In this document: one piece after another, positions 1 to 9,501 of the stretch
Layout: each line of letters begins with the position of its first letter
How positions within the stretch are numbered: the first letter of the stretch is position 1
Assembly: GCF_019891395.1 (NCBI RefSeq)
Contig: NZ_CP078143.1
Location: 62,001 to 126,000, forward strand
Length of the DNA stretch: 64,000 nt
Direction of reading: 5' to 3'
Origin: Nitratireductor kimnyeongensis
GTDB lineage: Bacteria; Pseudomonadota; Alphaproteobacteria; Rhizobiales; Rhizobiaceae
Translations under genes and position numbers: made by a program
Notes under the pieces: generated by a model
What the model was told of the DNA's origin: nothing
The model's input: the letters and a program-made list of their open reading frames with translations, nothing else
The model's database searches: none

Positions 1-514
1 AATTGTTGTCTTCGCCGACATGCCACCACGCGCCGTCTGGCGTGATACGTTGCATGCCGCTTTGATCGAGCGTTCCCACAAGCGCCTCAATCGATTTTCC
101 GCCAATCTCCCGTGCCGGCGCAATCTCTGCCAGCGGAGCAAGCACAAAAGCACGCTCGGCCATTCGTGGATGCGGTATCGTCAGCCCGGCATCATCCACC
201 ACGAAATCCCCGTAAAACAAAATGTCCACGTCAATGGGGCGCGGGCCCCAGCGCTCCTGACGCACACGCTTGAGAGCGCGCTCAATCGTCAGGCATTGTT
301 CAAGGAGGGGATAGGGAGCAAGATTGGTACGCACCCAGGCAACAGCGTTGAGAAAATCAGGTTGATCGAGCTTGCCCCAAGGAGGCGTGCGGTAGAGCGA
401 CGAAACCGAATGGACTTCGGTGTCATCCCTTGCATCCAACGTAGACAAGACCAACTGCATCGCTTGACGAGGATCGCCGACATTGCCGCCCAACCCCAGA
501 TAGACATCCTGCAT
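1..514 (-). CDS. folK: 2-amino-4-hydroxy-6-hydroxymethyldihydropteridine pyrophosphokinase (partial, 3' end off window)
   Basis: HPPK transfers pyrophosphate from ATP to 6-hydroxymethyl-7,8-dihydropterin, the step before dihydropteroate synthase in folate synthesis. On the minus strand an ATG at 514 opens a frame beginning MQDVYLGLGGNVGDP, followed further on by TPPWGKLDQPDFLNAV and RWGPRPIDVDILFYGD. These are the hallmark HPPK motifs: GGN near the start and the PRxxDxDIL pterin/Mg site. No stop occurs before base 1, so about 171 residues are visible and the C-terminus lies outside the window. The start sits 1 nt after the stop of folB, so folP, folB and folK form one minus-strand operon. Confidence 0.93.
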   Translation of the reverse strand, partial: MQDVYLGLGGNVGDPRQAMQLVLSTLDARDDTEVHSVSSLYRTPPWGKLDQPDFLNAVAWVRTNLAPYPLLEQCLTIERALKRVRQERWGPRPIDVDILFYGDFVVDDAGLTIPHPRMAERAFVLAPLAEIAPAREIGGKSIEALVGTLDQSGMQRITPDGAWWHVGEDNN

Positions 515-515
515 C

Positions 516-878
516 TTATTGCGGCCAGGCCAGGGAAACCTCGACATAGTCCAGCACTCCCGGGACGGGTGCATTGGGCTTGCGTATCGTGATTTCAGAG
601 CGTGCGATCTGTGGAAAGCGAGAGGCCAGCGCTTGTGCCACTTCCAGCGCCAAAGCCTCGATCAGAAAACGGCGCTTGCCGGAAATGATCTCTTCGATGA
701 CCTTGAAGGCAGCGCCGTAATCAACCGTTCCTTCAAGAGAATCGTCGCTCAGGGCCCGCCCGGGCTCTACGATCAGCTCTGCGTCCACATAGAAACGCTG
801 CCCCAGGCGCTCCTCTTCGTCATGCACGCCGTGTCGCGCGAAGAAAGCGCAATTCTTCATCCGGATTACATACATCAT
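516..878 (-). CDS. folB: dihydroneopterin aldolase
   Basis: FolB converts 7,8-dihydroneopterin to 6-hydroxymethyl-7,8-dihydropterin and glycolaldehyde. The 120-residue protein has the usual family length. It contains CAFFARHGVHDEEERLGQRF near the N-terminus and KPNAPVPGVLDYVEVSL at the C-terminus, both typical of bacterial dihydroneopterin aldolases. Two consecutive ATG codons (876-878 and 873-875) could start it. It lies between folP (12 nt upstream) and folK (1 nt downstream) on the same strand, so the enzymes for three consecutive pathway steps are co-transcribed. Confidence 0.95.
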   Translation of the reverse strand: MMYVIRMKNCAFFARHGVHDEEERLGQRFYVDAELIVEPGRALSDDSLEGTVDYGAAFKVIEEIISGKRRFLIEALALEVAQALASRFPQIARSEITIRKPNAPVPGVLDYVEVSLAWPQ

Positions 879-890
879 CGCCTCACCGGC

Positions 891-1727
891 CTATCTCTGA
901 GCCGCAAGCATAGCATCCGCAACTCTCAGGGAATCCCTGTTGATTGCGACATTGTGCACGCGAAAAACGGCCGCGCCCTTCATTCTTAGCAGCGCACTGG
1001 TCGCAGCCGTTCCAACATCCCGCGCCTCGGCACTCGCCCGGTCTGTGACCGCACCAACGAAGCGCTTCCGCGATGTACCCACAAGAAGAGGAAATGCAAG
1101 CCCCGCCAATTCTTCAAAGCGGGCCATGATCTCGATATTCTCTGCCGTGTCCTTGGCGAAACCAAATCCTGGATCCAGCATGATCTGATCGTCTCTCACA
1201 CCTGCCTCACGAGCAATTTCAAGAGAGCGACGCAGAAACGAGAACTGGTCTGCAATGACATCAGGCAGCTTCTCTCGCTCGCGCCCCGTGTGCATGATGG
1301 CGAGCCCTGCCCCGCTGTTCGCAGCGACAGCCGCAATATCCGGCTCGCGCTGAAGCCCCCAGACATCGTTGACGATATGCGCGCCTGCGGCGACCGCGAG
1401 CCGGGCCGTCTCGGTCCGATAAGTATCCACGGAGAGTAAGACGTCATCCCGGCCGGCAAGGGCTTCGAACACCGGCAAAATCCGGTCCTGTTCTTCACTT
1501 GACGACACCGGGGAACTGCCTGGCCGGGTCGATTCACCGCCAATATCGATGATGTGAGCGCCTTCGCCGATCAATCGGTCAGCTTGACGAAGCGCGGCAT
1601 CGAGACTGACAAAAGCGCCGCCATCGGAAAAACTGTCGGGAGTCACGTTCAAAATGCCCATAATGATGGCATCAGGGCCGAGAACAAGGTCGCGGCCGTG
1701 CGCTAGTCTCCAGACAGAAAAGGTCAT
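891..1727 (-). CDS. folP: dihydropteroate synthase
   Basis: FolP condenses 6-hydroxymethyl-dihydropterin pyrophosphate with p-aminobenzoate to give dihydropteroate; it is the sulfonamide target. The 278-residue protein fits the family. The first pterin-binding signature MGILNVTPDSFSDGG is at about residues 23-37 and the second, DIGGESTRPGS, at about 61-71. A conserved GTSRKRFVG loop lies in the C-terminal half of the TIM barrel. It is the first gene of the minus-strand folP-folB-folK operon. Its 5' end is divergent from the DUF922 gene, whose ATG is about 150 nt away. Confidence 0.97.
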   Translation of the reverse strand: MTFSVWRLAHGRDLVLGPDAIIMGILNVTPDSFSDGGAFVSLDAALRQADRLIGEGAHIIDIGGESTRPGSSPVSSSEEQDRILPVFEALAGRDDVLLSVDTYRTETARLAVAAGAHIVNDVWGLQREPDIAAVAANSGAGLAIMHTGREREKLPDVIADQFSFLRRSLEIAREAGVRDDQIMLDPGFGFAKDTAENIEIMARFEELAGLAFPLLVGTSRKRFVGAVTDRASAEARDVGTAATSALLRMKGAAVFRVHNVAINRDSLRVADAMLAAQR

Positions 1728-1879
1728 TGGGCGTTCACCCTCCGGATAACAACCAAGCGTTTTTGCGGCTCATTGACGCCAAAATCAACCGCAATGTGTT
1801 CGGTGGAGCGATTCGGAAACCGCTCACGCCAGACTTGTCATCATGCGTGCGAAATCGCAGGGTGTTTACGGGAGAAAAC

Positions 1880-2494
1880 ATGAAACGCATCACGCTGACC
1901 CTCGCCCTGATGACCTTCGCAGCAAGTCCTGCCGCAAGCGCCGATGTCGCCCGTACCTACAGCTATTTCTCGATCGGCGGGAGAACGCTCAGTGAAATCG
2001 AACAGCAGCTTCGCTCACGCGGTCCGCATGTGCAGAGCACCGGGCAGCGTCACCCCGGCGCGACGCGGATGGAGTTCAAGACCAAGATAACCTACGAGGA
2101 GGAAAAGCGCCGCTGCCGTATCGCCGACGTGAAGGTTTCCGTCGACGCGCGCGTCTTCTTGCCGCGCTGGCGCAACCGCAAGACTGCAGGCCCTGAAACG
2201 GCTCTTATATGGGACACGCTGTCCAAAGACATCAAACGCCATGAAGAGAGCCATCTGGGCATCGCCAAACGCTACGCACGCAGCATAGAAAACGAAATCG
2301 GGAACCTCCCGCCACATTCCGATTGTAAGGCGCTTCAGCAACGCGCGGAGCGCGTGGCACAAAAGAAACTCGATGAGCACGATGCAGCGCAGGTACGCTT
2401 CGACCGTATTGAAAGCGGGAACTTCGAATGGCGATTAATGCGCCTGCTGAACTATCGACTGGAGCAGCTTGAGAAAGGGCGAAATCCCGGTTGA
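1880..2494 (+). CDS. DUF922 family putative secreted zinc protease
   Basis: This 204-residue protein is exported: it starts with a cleavable-looking signal (MKRITLTLALMTFAASPAAS, then ADV). The body matches the DUF922 family, predicted Zn-dependent proteases, and carries HEESH at residues 121-125, an HExxH metal/catalytic motif. The start at 1880 follows GGGAGAAA and gives the signal peptide directly; the frame stays open further upstream to 1727 but that extension has no sensible N-terminus. Substrate and role are unknown. It is transcribed divergently from folP and ends 40 nt before the convergent ferredoxin gene. Confidence 0.75.
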   Translation: MKRITLTLALMTFAASPAASADVARTYSYFSIGGRTLSEIEQQLRSRGPHVQSTGQRHPGATRMEFKTKITYEEEKRRCRIADVKVSVDARVFLPRWRNRKTAGPETALIWDTLSKDIKRHEESHLGIAKRYARSIENEIGNLPPHSDCKALQQRAERVAQKKLDEHDAAQVRFDRIESGNFEWRLMRLLNYRLEQLEKGRNPG

Positions 2495-2534
2495 GGCGCC
2501 TTGAAAATTCGGTAAGGGCGCGGAAATTGTTGCC

Positions 2535-2855
2535 TCAGGCTTGTCGCTCGGGAATGCGAACGACCAGACCGTCCAGTTCGTCACGCACAATGATCTGACA
2601 GGACAGACGTGAAGTCGGCTGCACCTCGTAGGCGAAGTCCAGCATATCCTCTTCCATGGCTTCAGGCTGGCCGACCGTGCCAGACCACTCTTCATCGACA
2701 TACACATGACAGGTCGCGCAGGCGCAGGCTCCGCCGCACTCCGCTTCGATGCCCGGCACCGCATTGCGAATTGCGTTTTCCATGACCGTGGAACCATTGT
2801 CGGCCTCGACATCGAAGCGCGTACCATCGGGGATGATATAGGTGATCTTCGGCAT
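2535..2855 (-). CDS. [2Fe-2S] ferredoxin, adrenodoxin type
   Basis: This is a soluble electron carrier of 106 residues. Cysteines at positions 40, 46, 49 and 86 follow the spacing Cx5Cx2Cx36C, the ligand pattern of adrenodoxin/putidaredoxin-type ferredoxins, within [20 protein letters not shown]. The start at 2855 ([11 protein letters not shown]) matches the beginning of the ferredoxin fold; the frame continues open to 2936 but that segment has no family counterpart. In Hyphomicrobiales such proteins serve P450 or other monooxygenase chains or Fe-S assembly. No obvious partner oxidase is encoded next to it, so the redox partner cannot be named. Confidence 0.88.
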   Translation of the reverse strand: MPKITYIIPDGTRFDVEADNGSTVMENAIRNAVPGIEAECGGACACATCHVYVDEEWSGTVGQPEAMEEDMLDFAYEVQPTSRLSCQIIVRDELDGLVVRIPERQA

Positions 2856-3002
2856 GCGGTCACTCAGCTTTGGTGAAACGGTCGCGGATTGCGCGGCGAT
2901 GGGATGAGAAACCGCCAATAGGCCAATTTCTCTCAACGTCCGCGCTTCACTTATGTTCTTTAAAGCGTAAAGGCAATCCGTGTCTGCAGATGCAGCATCG
3001 GA

Positions 3003-3362
3003 TCAGCGCAATTGTGAAATGAATTCACTGGCTTCGTCGATCAGTTTCGACAATTGCCTTACGCTATTATCATCATCCGGATTCTTTTCGATGACCGCAG
3101 CACAGGATGCAATTGCCTCCGCCCCTACCCCACGCGCTGAACCGACAAGCGCATGCGCGATCTCGCGTCTCGATTGAAGGTCAGACGAAAGCATGCGTTC
3201 GCGCATGTCCCCTGTTTGAGTTTGAAACATGCCAAGAACTTCAAGCGCCAACTTACGATCACCCATGGTTTGACGCGCCAGATGCGCGAGATTGAAAGGT
3301 GCCGGTCCGGTTGCTGCGTGACCCTTGTCGAAAAGCGCGCCTGAAACGGTCTGCACATTCAT
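3003..3362 (-). CDS. stand-alone histidine phosphotransfer (Hpt) domain protein
   Basis: This 119-residue protein consists of essentially one Hpt four-helix domain. His70 sits in AHALVGSARGVGAE, which aligns with the Hpt phospho-acceptor signature (H-x-L-x-G-S-A-x-x-x-G-A). Hpt proteins relay phosphate between receiver domains in multistep phosphorelays. The ATG at 3362 is chosen; a TTG two codons earlier is possible. No kinase or response regulator is adjacent. The gene is transcribed away from the large polar-ring-like gene that begins 264 nt to the right, so the two share an intergenic control region. The partner is unknown. Confidence 0.72.
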   Translation of the reverse strand: MNVQTVSGALFDKGHAATGPAPFNLAHLARQTMGDRKLALEVLGMFQTQTGDMRERMLSSDLQSRREIAHALVGSARGVGAEAIASCAAVIEKNPDDDNSVRQLSKLIDEASEFISQLR

Positions 3363-3625
3363 CCCCAACTTACTCTACGTCAGTCTTTACACCCTATTAA
3401 TGCCGAATGGACAACGGGTTAACGGCTTTGCTGCAAAGTGACTGTTTCACCATAAACGTCGTTAACCTTATGTTTAAACTTTTACACATCCGAGCGATTG
3501 CGTGTTTTCAACAAGGCCTTGTCCCATTACGATACGCTTGGCTCATTTTGGGCATAGTGTCGGAGTACGAGGTTCCTCTAGTTTGCGTATGAGGCTCCGG
3601 CTGAGAGTAGCTGAGGTTTGGCGGT

Positions 3626-6600
3626 ATGGCGCGTACAGTAGCAAAGAAAAATCAACCCAAGCGCGATTTTGCGAAGGAACTCGAGGATGCCCTCGATCTG
3701 GAGCTTGCAGATGGCTTGGAGAATGGCGACCTCGACATCGCTGCCTCCATGGAGGACCTCGAAGCGCAGATCTCTGCCGCGGCCGAGGAACTCGCGCGGG
3801 AAAATCGCGATCAGAACGGAGACGATAAAGTCGCCGTGAGCGAGAAAAAAGACACAGCGCCGTCCTCCAAGGAAAAGGCTGAAACCACACCGGCCGCAAA
3901 GGCGAGTACTCCGGCTTCCATCGCCGCTGCGTCTGAAAAGCCTGGCAGCAGTACCGTGGCCAGACCCGAGAAGGCCCAGGAAACGCCTGCCAACCGGAAG
4001 AACCTCACACCGGTCGAACCCGCCCCTGAGAACGCTGCTGCCCAGTCATTCGCACCCGCCAACGACGACCGTGCCGGCGACTTCAGTGCTGTCATGCGCA
4101 AATTCGACCGACGCGCCCCAAACACCGCCTATTGGCTGGTCGCCATTCTCTCGGCTCTGTGGATCGGCGGAGGCCTTCTCCTTGGCCAGATGCTCTACGG
4201 TCCCGAAATTTGGCAGATCCGCTCGACCGACGCCCTTTTGGCGGCTCCGCACGCGATCGCCCTCCTCGTCGGCATTGTGGTTCCGGTCATCCTGTTCTGG
4301 GGCTTTGCAGTCATGGTGCGCCGCGCCCAGGAAATGAGGCTCGCCGCGCAATCCATGGCAGAGGCAGCCTTCCGCCTTGCCGAACCTGAAAACCTTGCCC
4401 ACGAACGCATCATGACCGTTGGTCAAGCTGTTCGTCGCGAAGTTCAGGCCATGGGCGACGGCATGGACCGCACCCTCACCCGTGCCGTCGAACTCGAAAC
4501 GCTGGTACACACCGAGGTCAGTGAACTCGAACGCGCCTATTCGGAAAACGAAACGCGCATCCGCCATTTGGTTGATGGTCTCGGATCAGAACGCGAAGGC
4601 ATTGTAGGCCACGCCGAACGCGTCCGGGCGTCGATTGCCGGCGCACACGAAATTTTGAAGGACGAGCTGGACACGGCCGGAGAGCGCATCCGTGCGACCA
4701 TCGCCGATGCATCCAGACAGCTGGCTGCTTCCGTCAACGCATCAAGCGAAGCTCTGCTGAAGCAGCTCGAAGGCACGGGCGGCACCCTCCACCAGGGCAT
4801 CGACGATCGTATCCATAGCCTTTCGGAGCGCATCACGACGTCGGGAGATGCGGTTGCGAGCCTTCTCGATACCCGCATCGCCTCCCTCACCAAGGGCACA
4901 GAGGACGCAACCCAGAATCTGGCCACCCTGTTCGACACGCGAATGGCCACCCTTGCGCAGAGAACCGACGAAGCCACCGAGAAGATTGGCGGCCTGCTCG
5001 ATTCACGCGTATCCGCTCTTGCCGATGGCGCAGAAGAAGCTGCCACCAAGCTTGGCAGCGTTCTTGATTCGCGCATCTCTGCCTTCAGCCAGAACACACA
5101 CGATGCCGAACAGACCCTGACCAAGGTTCTTGATTCGCGTCTCGGTACACTTACCAAGGAAACTCAGGACGCAGCCCAGACACTCGGCAATCTGTTCGAT
5201 GAGCGCATGGCGACACTCGCCGAACGCACCGACCAGACGACCCGCTCGCTCAGTTCGCTGTTTGAGACCCGCAGTTCCGCTCTGATGTCTTCGTTGGGCG
5301 AAGCTACTGAATCCCTGACCGGTGAATTCGACACCCGTCTTGGTCAGTTGGAAAATGCGGTTACCGAGCGGGGCCGCGCTCTCATCGCTGAATTCACCAC
5401 ACGCGCTGAAGCGCTCGACGCTGGCACGCAAAAGCTGAACTCCGCTCTCGAAGCGCGGGCGCGCAGCATCAACGAGACCCTCGTGGAAAGAACGCGCGAA
5501 ATCGCAAATACGTTTGCGCAAGGAAAGGACGAAGTCTCCGCAGCTGTGGAGGCTGGCAAATCCGCTCTTAGCAGCGAACTGTCCGACCTTGTGGCTTCCA
5601 CCAGCATCATGCTGGAGAACACAGCGGGCGAATTTGGCAAACGCCTCGACCAGAACTGGTCGCAGATGGCTGCACAGTTCGATGAAGGCATTGAGCGTAT
5701 CGACGCGACCCAGTCGCGTATGGGCGAGGCAGCACAACGTCAGATTCAGGCTTTTGAAGAGACGCATCAGCGGCTATCCGGCGCATTCAGCGCAGATATG
5801 GAGAAACTCGACCTTGCACGCGCAACCTTCGAAGCCGGGATCGGGGAACAGGTACAACAGCTTGCCAAAACACGTGACAGTTTTGGTGAAGCGCTCGACA
5901 CGAACATTGCCAAGATCGATGAACATCGCAACGCGCTCAACGCCGTGATCGAAGACGAAGCGCTGCGCGTCAACGAGATCTTCACCAAGCAGACGGGGAT
6001 CATCGAAGAGCGTACACAGACGATGGAGAAAGCGCTTTCCATCGGCGTGGAAAATGTCCGCAGCACACTCGAGAACAGTGCCGTTGTGGTCGCTGGCTCC
6101 CTGCGCGACAAGGTCATCGAAGCGACCTCGACACTGAACGAGGAGGCAGCGAAGGTGTTCGAGGACGCAGATAAACGTATTGCCGCGCGTGCCGAACAGA
6201 CTGCATCGACCCTCGGCGCGCGCATCGAGGACATCGACCGGACCTTTGATGACGCTTCCGCCCGCTTCACCGAACGCGCTGGCGTCTTCGCGCAAACCTT
6301 TGCCGAGGTTGACGGCCGCATCGCTGCACGCCTTGAGACGACAGCCGAAACCTTGTCGCAACACACCAAGGCAATCACCGACACCTTTGATGCAGCAGAT
6401 CGCAAAATTCTGAGCAGGGTTGATCAGACCACAGAACAACTCACCGCGCGCACAGAGGATCTTTCGAAGACCTTCGAGGATTTCGATCAACGCGTTGTTG
6501 CCCGCACCCATCAGACATCGGCCGAGCTCGACGCACGCGCCAACGCCATGGGCGAATCGCTTTCGAAGCTGCAGGAACGTCTGTCGAACAGCGCCAGCAT

Positions 6601-8434
6601 GATCGCCAGCACGATCTCCGGAGGCGTAGACGACGCGGATGCACGTCTGCGCGAGAGCGCCGAATCGGTAGCTCAGCACGTCAACCAGCAGCTCTCGACC
6701 ACGCAGGCCCGGCTCGTCTCCACCGCCGATACCATCGCTCAAACGTTTGCGTCAGTTGACGAACATATCGGCAAGCGCACGAACGAAACCGTGTCCAGCC
6801 TGGAGGAGCGCACTCGCGAGCTCAATTCCATCCTGGCAGGCCGCACGGCGGAGATGTCACGTATCCTGGACGAGACGGCCAAGCCACTCGTGGAACGCTT
6901 CGCTGCCAGCGGTGGCGAACTGCGTGAGAGCATTCAGGCAATCACGACGGAAACGACGCAGCGTCTGCAATCCGAAAACGCTGCTCTGCTCAATGCACTG
7001 ACCAACCGTACGAACGAAGCTCTGTCGGCTTTCGAGCATGTTCAGACGAACCTGACCGGACATATCGACGAGCTTCTGCAGAAACTCGGCGTTTCCGGCC
7101 AGCGTCTGGGCGCGTTGATTTCCACAGCGTCCAAGAATCTCTCCGAGGTGGACGAGCGCCTCAGCACCACCGCAACCAGCTTTGCCGAGAACGCGGAAAA
7201 GGCTGCCGAAACCTTCTCCAACTCGGCAAGCCTCATCAATGCAAACTCCGGCCGTCTGGCAGACTTCTCCGACAGGACCCTTCGTGAAATCTCTGCCATA
7301 GCAAGCCGTTTCGAAGATCACAGCAAGGTGCTGGAGACAGCGTCAGAGTTGCTGGAGCGTGCGCAATCGGGCTTGAGCGGCAATCTTGAGGACCGTCAGA
7401 AGGCGTTGGAGGCTCTCGCTTCCGGCTTGGCTGAAAAATCCGAGCATATCGAGCGCACGATGAACGCATTCGAGGATTTCGTGGGACGCACCCTCACCAC
7501 CGCCGAGGGACGCACCCAGCAGTCGGTTGAAGGTATCCGTCAGTCGATTGCCGAGGTCGTTGAATCCGCAACCAGCCGCTTTAGTGGAGCAACGGATGAA
7601 ATTCGCCGCACGGCTGCAGAGATCCGCAACGAACTGGAGCAGACGCGCAGCGATGTGAAGCGCGGCATTGCCGAACTGCCGGCGGAAGCCAAGCAGTCGA
7701 CTTCGGCTATGCGCAATGCGATCACCGAACAAGTCAACGCGCTGAAGGAGCTTTCAGATATCGTATCGAAATCCGGCCGCATGCATGGACGTGATCGAGC
7801 GAGCGAAAATCGCCTTCCCGCAGACACGCCCCCACTGCGCCAGCCGGCGCCAGCGCCTGCTCCACAGGCGCCGTCTGGAGCCGCACAGCCTGTCATTGAA
7901 AGGTCACGCCAGCCGGCAGCGCCGTCTTCGCGCTCCACACAGCCCGCAAGCGCGCCGCAGCAGGGAAGCCAGCCAGCCGCTGGTGGGGGGTGGATTCGCG
8001 ATCTCCTGCGCAGTGCTTCCAACGATGAAAGTCATGGCGAACGCGAACGCCCGGCCTCTTCCGTTCAGAAGGAAGACCGATCTGCCCTGCATGTCGTGGA
8101 ATCGCTGAACTCGCTCTCGGTGGATATCGCCCGGGCCATCGATCACGAAGCGTCGATCGATCTTTGGGACCGTTATCGTCGCGGCGAGCGCAACGTCTTC
8201 ACACGTCGCCTCTACACGCTCAAGGGACAGCAAACCTTCGACGAGATTCAGAACAAGTATCGTTCCGATCCCGAATTTCATGCTGCCGTCGATCTCTACT
8301 GCCGTGATTTCGAGAAACTCTTGCGCGATGTCTCCCGTTCGGATCGCGACAATATGATGACCCAGACCTATCTGACCTCCGACACGGGCAAGGTCTACAC
8401 AATGCTGGCTCATGCCAGCGGCCGCCTCCGCTAG
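3626..8434 (+). CDS. giant apolipoprotein-like coiled-coil membrane protein, GPR/RgsE-like polar growth factor
   Basis: A 1602-residue protein. Residues 1-150 are charged and low-complexity. Two membrane segments lie at about 168-190 and 208-232. From about 250 to 1390 it is a continuous amphipathic helical region. From residue about 411 to 586 it shows eight near-perfect 22-residue repeats of the type LLDTRIASLTKGTEDATQN, the period of apolipoprotein A helices. A Pro/Gln-rich linker (about 1390-1455) leads to a conserved globular tail of about 110 residues containing IDLWDRYRRGERNVFTRRLY. This layout matches the Agrobacterium Growth Pole Ring protein and Sinorhizobium RgsE, which organise polar cell-wall growth; the assignment rests on architecture, and Agrobacterium GPR is longer. 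Transcription is closed by a terminator at 8462. Confidence 0.7.
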   Translation: MARTVAKKNQPKRDFAKELEDALDLELADGLENGDLDIAASMEDLEAQISAAAEELARENRDQNGDDKVAVSEKKDTAPSSKEKAETTPAAKASTPASIAAASEKPGSSTVARPEKAQETPANRKNLTPVEPAPENAAAQSFAPANDDRAGDFSAVMRKFDRRAPNTAYWLVAILSALWIGGGLLLGQMLYGPEIWQIRSTDALLAAPHAIALLVGIVVPVILFWGFAVMVRRAQEMRLAAQSMAEAAFRLAEPENLAHERIMTVGQAVRREVQAMGDGMDRTLTRAVELETLVHTEVSELERAYSENETRIRHLVDGLGSEREGIVGHAERVRASIAGAHEILKDELDTAGERIRATIADASRQLAASVNASSEALLKQLEGTGGTLHQGIDDRIHSLSERITTSGDAVASLLDTRIASLTKGTEDATQNLATLFDTRMATLAQRTDEATEKIGGLLDSRVSALADGAEEAATKLGSVLDSRISAFSQNTHDAEQTLTKVLDSRLGTLTKETQDAAQTLGNLFDERMATLAERTDQTTRSLSSLFETRSSALMSSLGEATESLTGEFDTRLGQLENAVTERGRALIAEFTTRAEALDAGTQKLNSALEARARSINETLVERTREIANTFAQGKDEVSAAVEAGKSALSSELSDLVASTSIMLENTAGEFGKRLDQNWSQMAAQFDEGIERIDATQSRMGEAAQRQIQAFEETHQRLSGAFSADMEKLDLARATFEAGIGEQVQQLAKTRDSFGEALDTNIAKIDEHRNALNAVIEDEALRVNEIFTKQTGIIEERTQTMEKALSIGVENVRSTLENSAVVVAGSLRDKVIEATSTLNEEAAKVFEDADKRIAARAEQTASTLGARIEDIDRTFDDASARFTERAGVFAQTFAEVDGRIAARLETTAETLSQHTKAITDTFDAADRKILSRVDQTTEQLTARTEDLSKTFEDFDQRVVARTHQTSAELDARANAMGESLSKLQERLSNSASMIASTISGGVDDADARLRESAESVAQHVNQQLSTTQARLVSTADTIAQTFASVDEHIGKRTNETVSSLEERTRELNSILAGRTAEMSRILDETAKPLVERFAASGGELRESIQAITTETTQRLQSENAALLNALTNRTNEALSAFEHVQTNLTGHIDELLQKLGVSGQRLGALISTASKNLSEVDERLSTTATSFAENAEKAAETFSNSASLINANSGRLADFSDRTLREISAIASRFEDHSKVLETASELLERAQSGLSGNLEDRQKALEALASGLAEKSEHIERTMNAFEDFVGRTLTTAEGRTQQSVEGIRQSIAEVVESATSRFSGATDEIRRTAAEIRNELEQTRSDVKRGIAELPAEAKQSTSAMRNAITEQVNALKELSDIVSKSGRMHGRDRASENRLPADTPPLRQPAPAPAPQAPSGAAQPVIERSRQPAAPSSRSTQPASAPQQGSQPAAGGGWIRDLLRSASNDESHGERERPASSVQKEDRSALHVVESLNSLSVDIARAIDHEASIDLWDRYRRGERNVFTRRLYTLKGQQTFDEIQNKYRSDPEFHAAVDLYCRDFEKLLRDVSRSDRDNMMTQTYLTSDTGKVYTMLAHASGRLR

Positions 8435-8461
8435 AGGCGGGATTGGACATCAGAATAAGTG

Positions 8462-8491
8462 AACGGGCCCCTGCGGGCCCGTTTATCTTTT
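8462..8491 (+). terminator. rho-independent terminator after the giant polar gene
   Basis: A 9-bp perfect stem AACGGGCCC / GGGCCCGTT (8462-8470 with 8475-8483), a CTGC loop and a T-rich tail (TTTATCTTTT) begin 27 nt after the stop codon at 8434. Confidence 0.9.
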
Positions 8492-8788
8492 GGCGCCATT
8501 CGGATCCGCGCATCCGGTAGTCAGCCATTGATTGCGGTAATCCACTAATCCCGCAGAACCAAAACAGTCTGTCTGAAGATCACACATCGTTGGCACGCAT
8601 GGAATGAAGGCGCACCATTGTGACACGATGCTCTTCAAGGTGCAGGAAGGCAAACTCCCCCACCGGTCAGCTTGTGGGGCGCCTGCCCAGCCTCAAAATA
8701 TCAATCGACGCTTTGATGCAGATGGACAAGTTTCCGGCGGTCGGAACGATGGTGAACAACCACTTTCGAACCGGCCACGTTCTCGGCT
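8492..8788. other. gene-poor gap
   Basis: About 300 nt between the terminator and the end of the auxiliary lipoprotein gene. A plus-strand frame (ATG near 8620) runs through the gap into the lipoprotein gene, but it matches nothing I recognise and more than a third of it overlaps the well-supported minus-strand gene. A loose inverted repeat CCCCAC/GTGGGG lies near 8660-8680 with no T-run. I see no convincing gene or RNA. Confidence 0.4.
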
Positions 8789-9394
8789 TCAGATATTCGA
8801 GACAGTCCAGTCCACAAGCCCGCTCATGGCCGAGCCGAACGCCCGGTCGAGCGCCGATGCAAATGCCTGTCCGCCGCTACCGCTCACAGGCATGGAAGCA
8901 CTGAAAATGCGTGAAGCCCGCACCACCCCGTTTCGATCATTCAGAATGCGGACGAAGATCTCGACTTCGGCGCGGTCCTGCCCGTCTACGCGGACATTGA
9001 AGGCACGCAGGTCTGCCAGAATCTGGTAATCGATGGCCAGCCCCTCGCCTGGCATACCGACACCTCCGAAGCGACCCGAGCGCTGGTACAGATCGGCCAT
9101 ACGAGTCTGGACAATTCGCGGCAGGCGATCTGCCCACCTCACACCACCAAGATACTGGATGGCACCGCTCGACGTCTTGACGACGATGTCTTGCCCATCC
9201 AGCATCTTTATGGCTGTGGGCTCCGTAACCAGAATTTGTTTCCGGCTGACACGACGCCCATCCTGCGCCACTGAGGGTGTAGTGAGGTCAAACGCATCGA
9301 CGGGCGCAGGCCCGCCGCCTGGCAAGGCAGCACAACCGGACAGAACGCCCCCCAGCGCCAACAGCGCTATAAACCTTGCCCTCGTCCTCAACAA
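8789..9394 (-). CDS. ABC-type transport auxiliary lipoprotein (PqiC/MlaE-system type)
   Basis: A 201-residue lipoprotein whose N-terminus ends in a lipobox (ALGGVLSGC, Cys at residue 21). The mature part (VDAFDLTTPSVAQDG..., later SSGAIQYLGGVRWADRLPRIVQ) fits the ABC-type transport auxiliary lipoprotein family (DUF330/PqiC-like). Such proteins sit in the outer membrane or periplasm and work with MCE-domain proteins in phospholipid traffic. The start is a TTG (9394, or the next codon at 9391) behind GAGGAG. It is the last gene of the minus-strand operon permease-ATPase-MCE-lipoprotein. Confidence 0.85.
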   Translation of the reverse strand: MLRTRARFIALLALGGVLSGCAALPGGGPAPVDAFDLTTPSVAQDGRRVSRKQILVTEPTAIKMLDGQDIVVKTSSGAIQYLGGVRWADRLPRIVQTRMADLYQRSGRFGGVGMPGEGLAIDYQILADLRAFNVRVDGQDRAEVEIFVRILNDRNGVVRASRIFSASMPVSGSGGQAFASALDRAFGSAMSGLVDWTVSNI

Positions 9395-9501
9395 ACGCTC
9401 CTCAATCCGAACACCGGTGAACCCGGCGGGACCAGCCCCTGAAATCGTTCAAAAAACCAAAGACCTTCTGTCAACTGGTTTGGGATGATGCCGCATGAAT
9501 G

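Noticed and set aside
3462..3477. Possible CtrA site (TTAA-N8-TTAA) upstream of the giant polar gene
   Set aside because: The half-site spacing is 8 instead of 7 nt, and the region is AT-rich; not strong enough to call.
8620..8904. Plus-strand 94-codon frame in the gap after the terminator
   Set aside because: No family resemblance I can name, and its 3' third is antisense to the lipoprotein gene.
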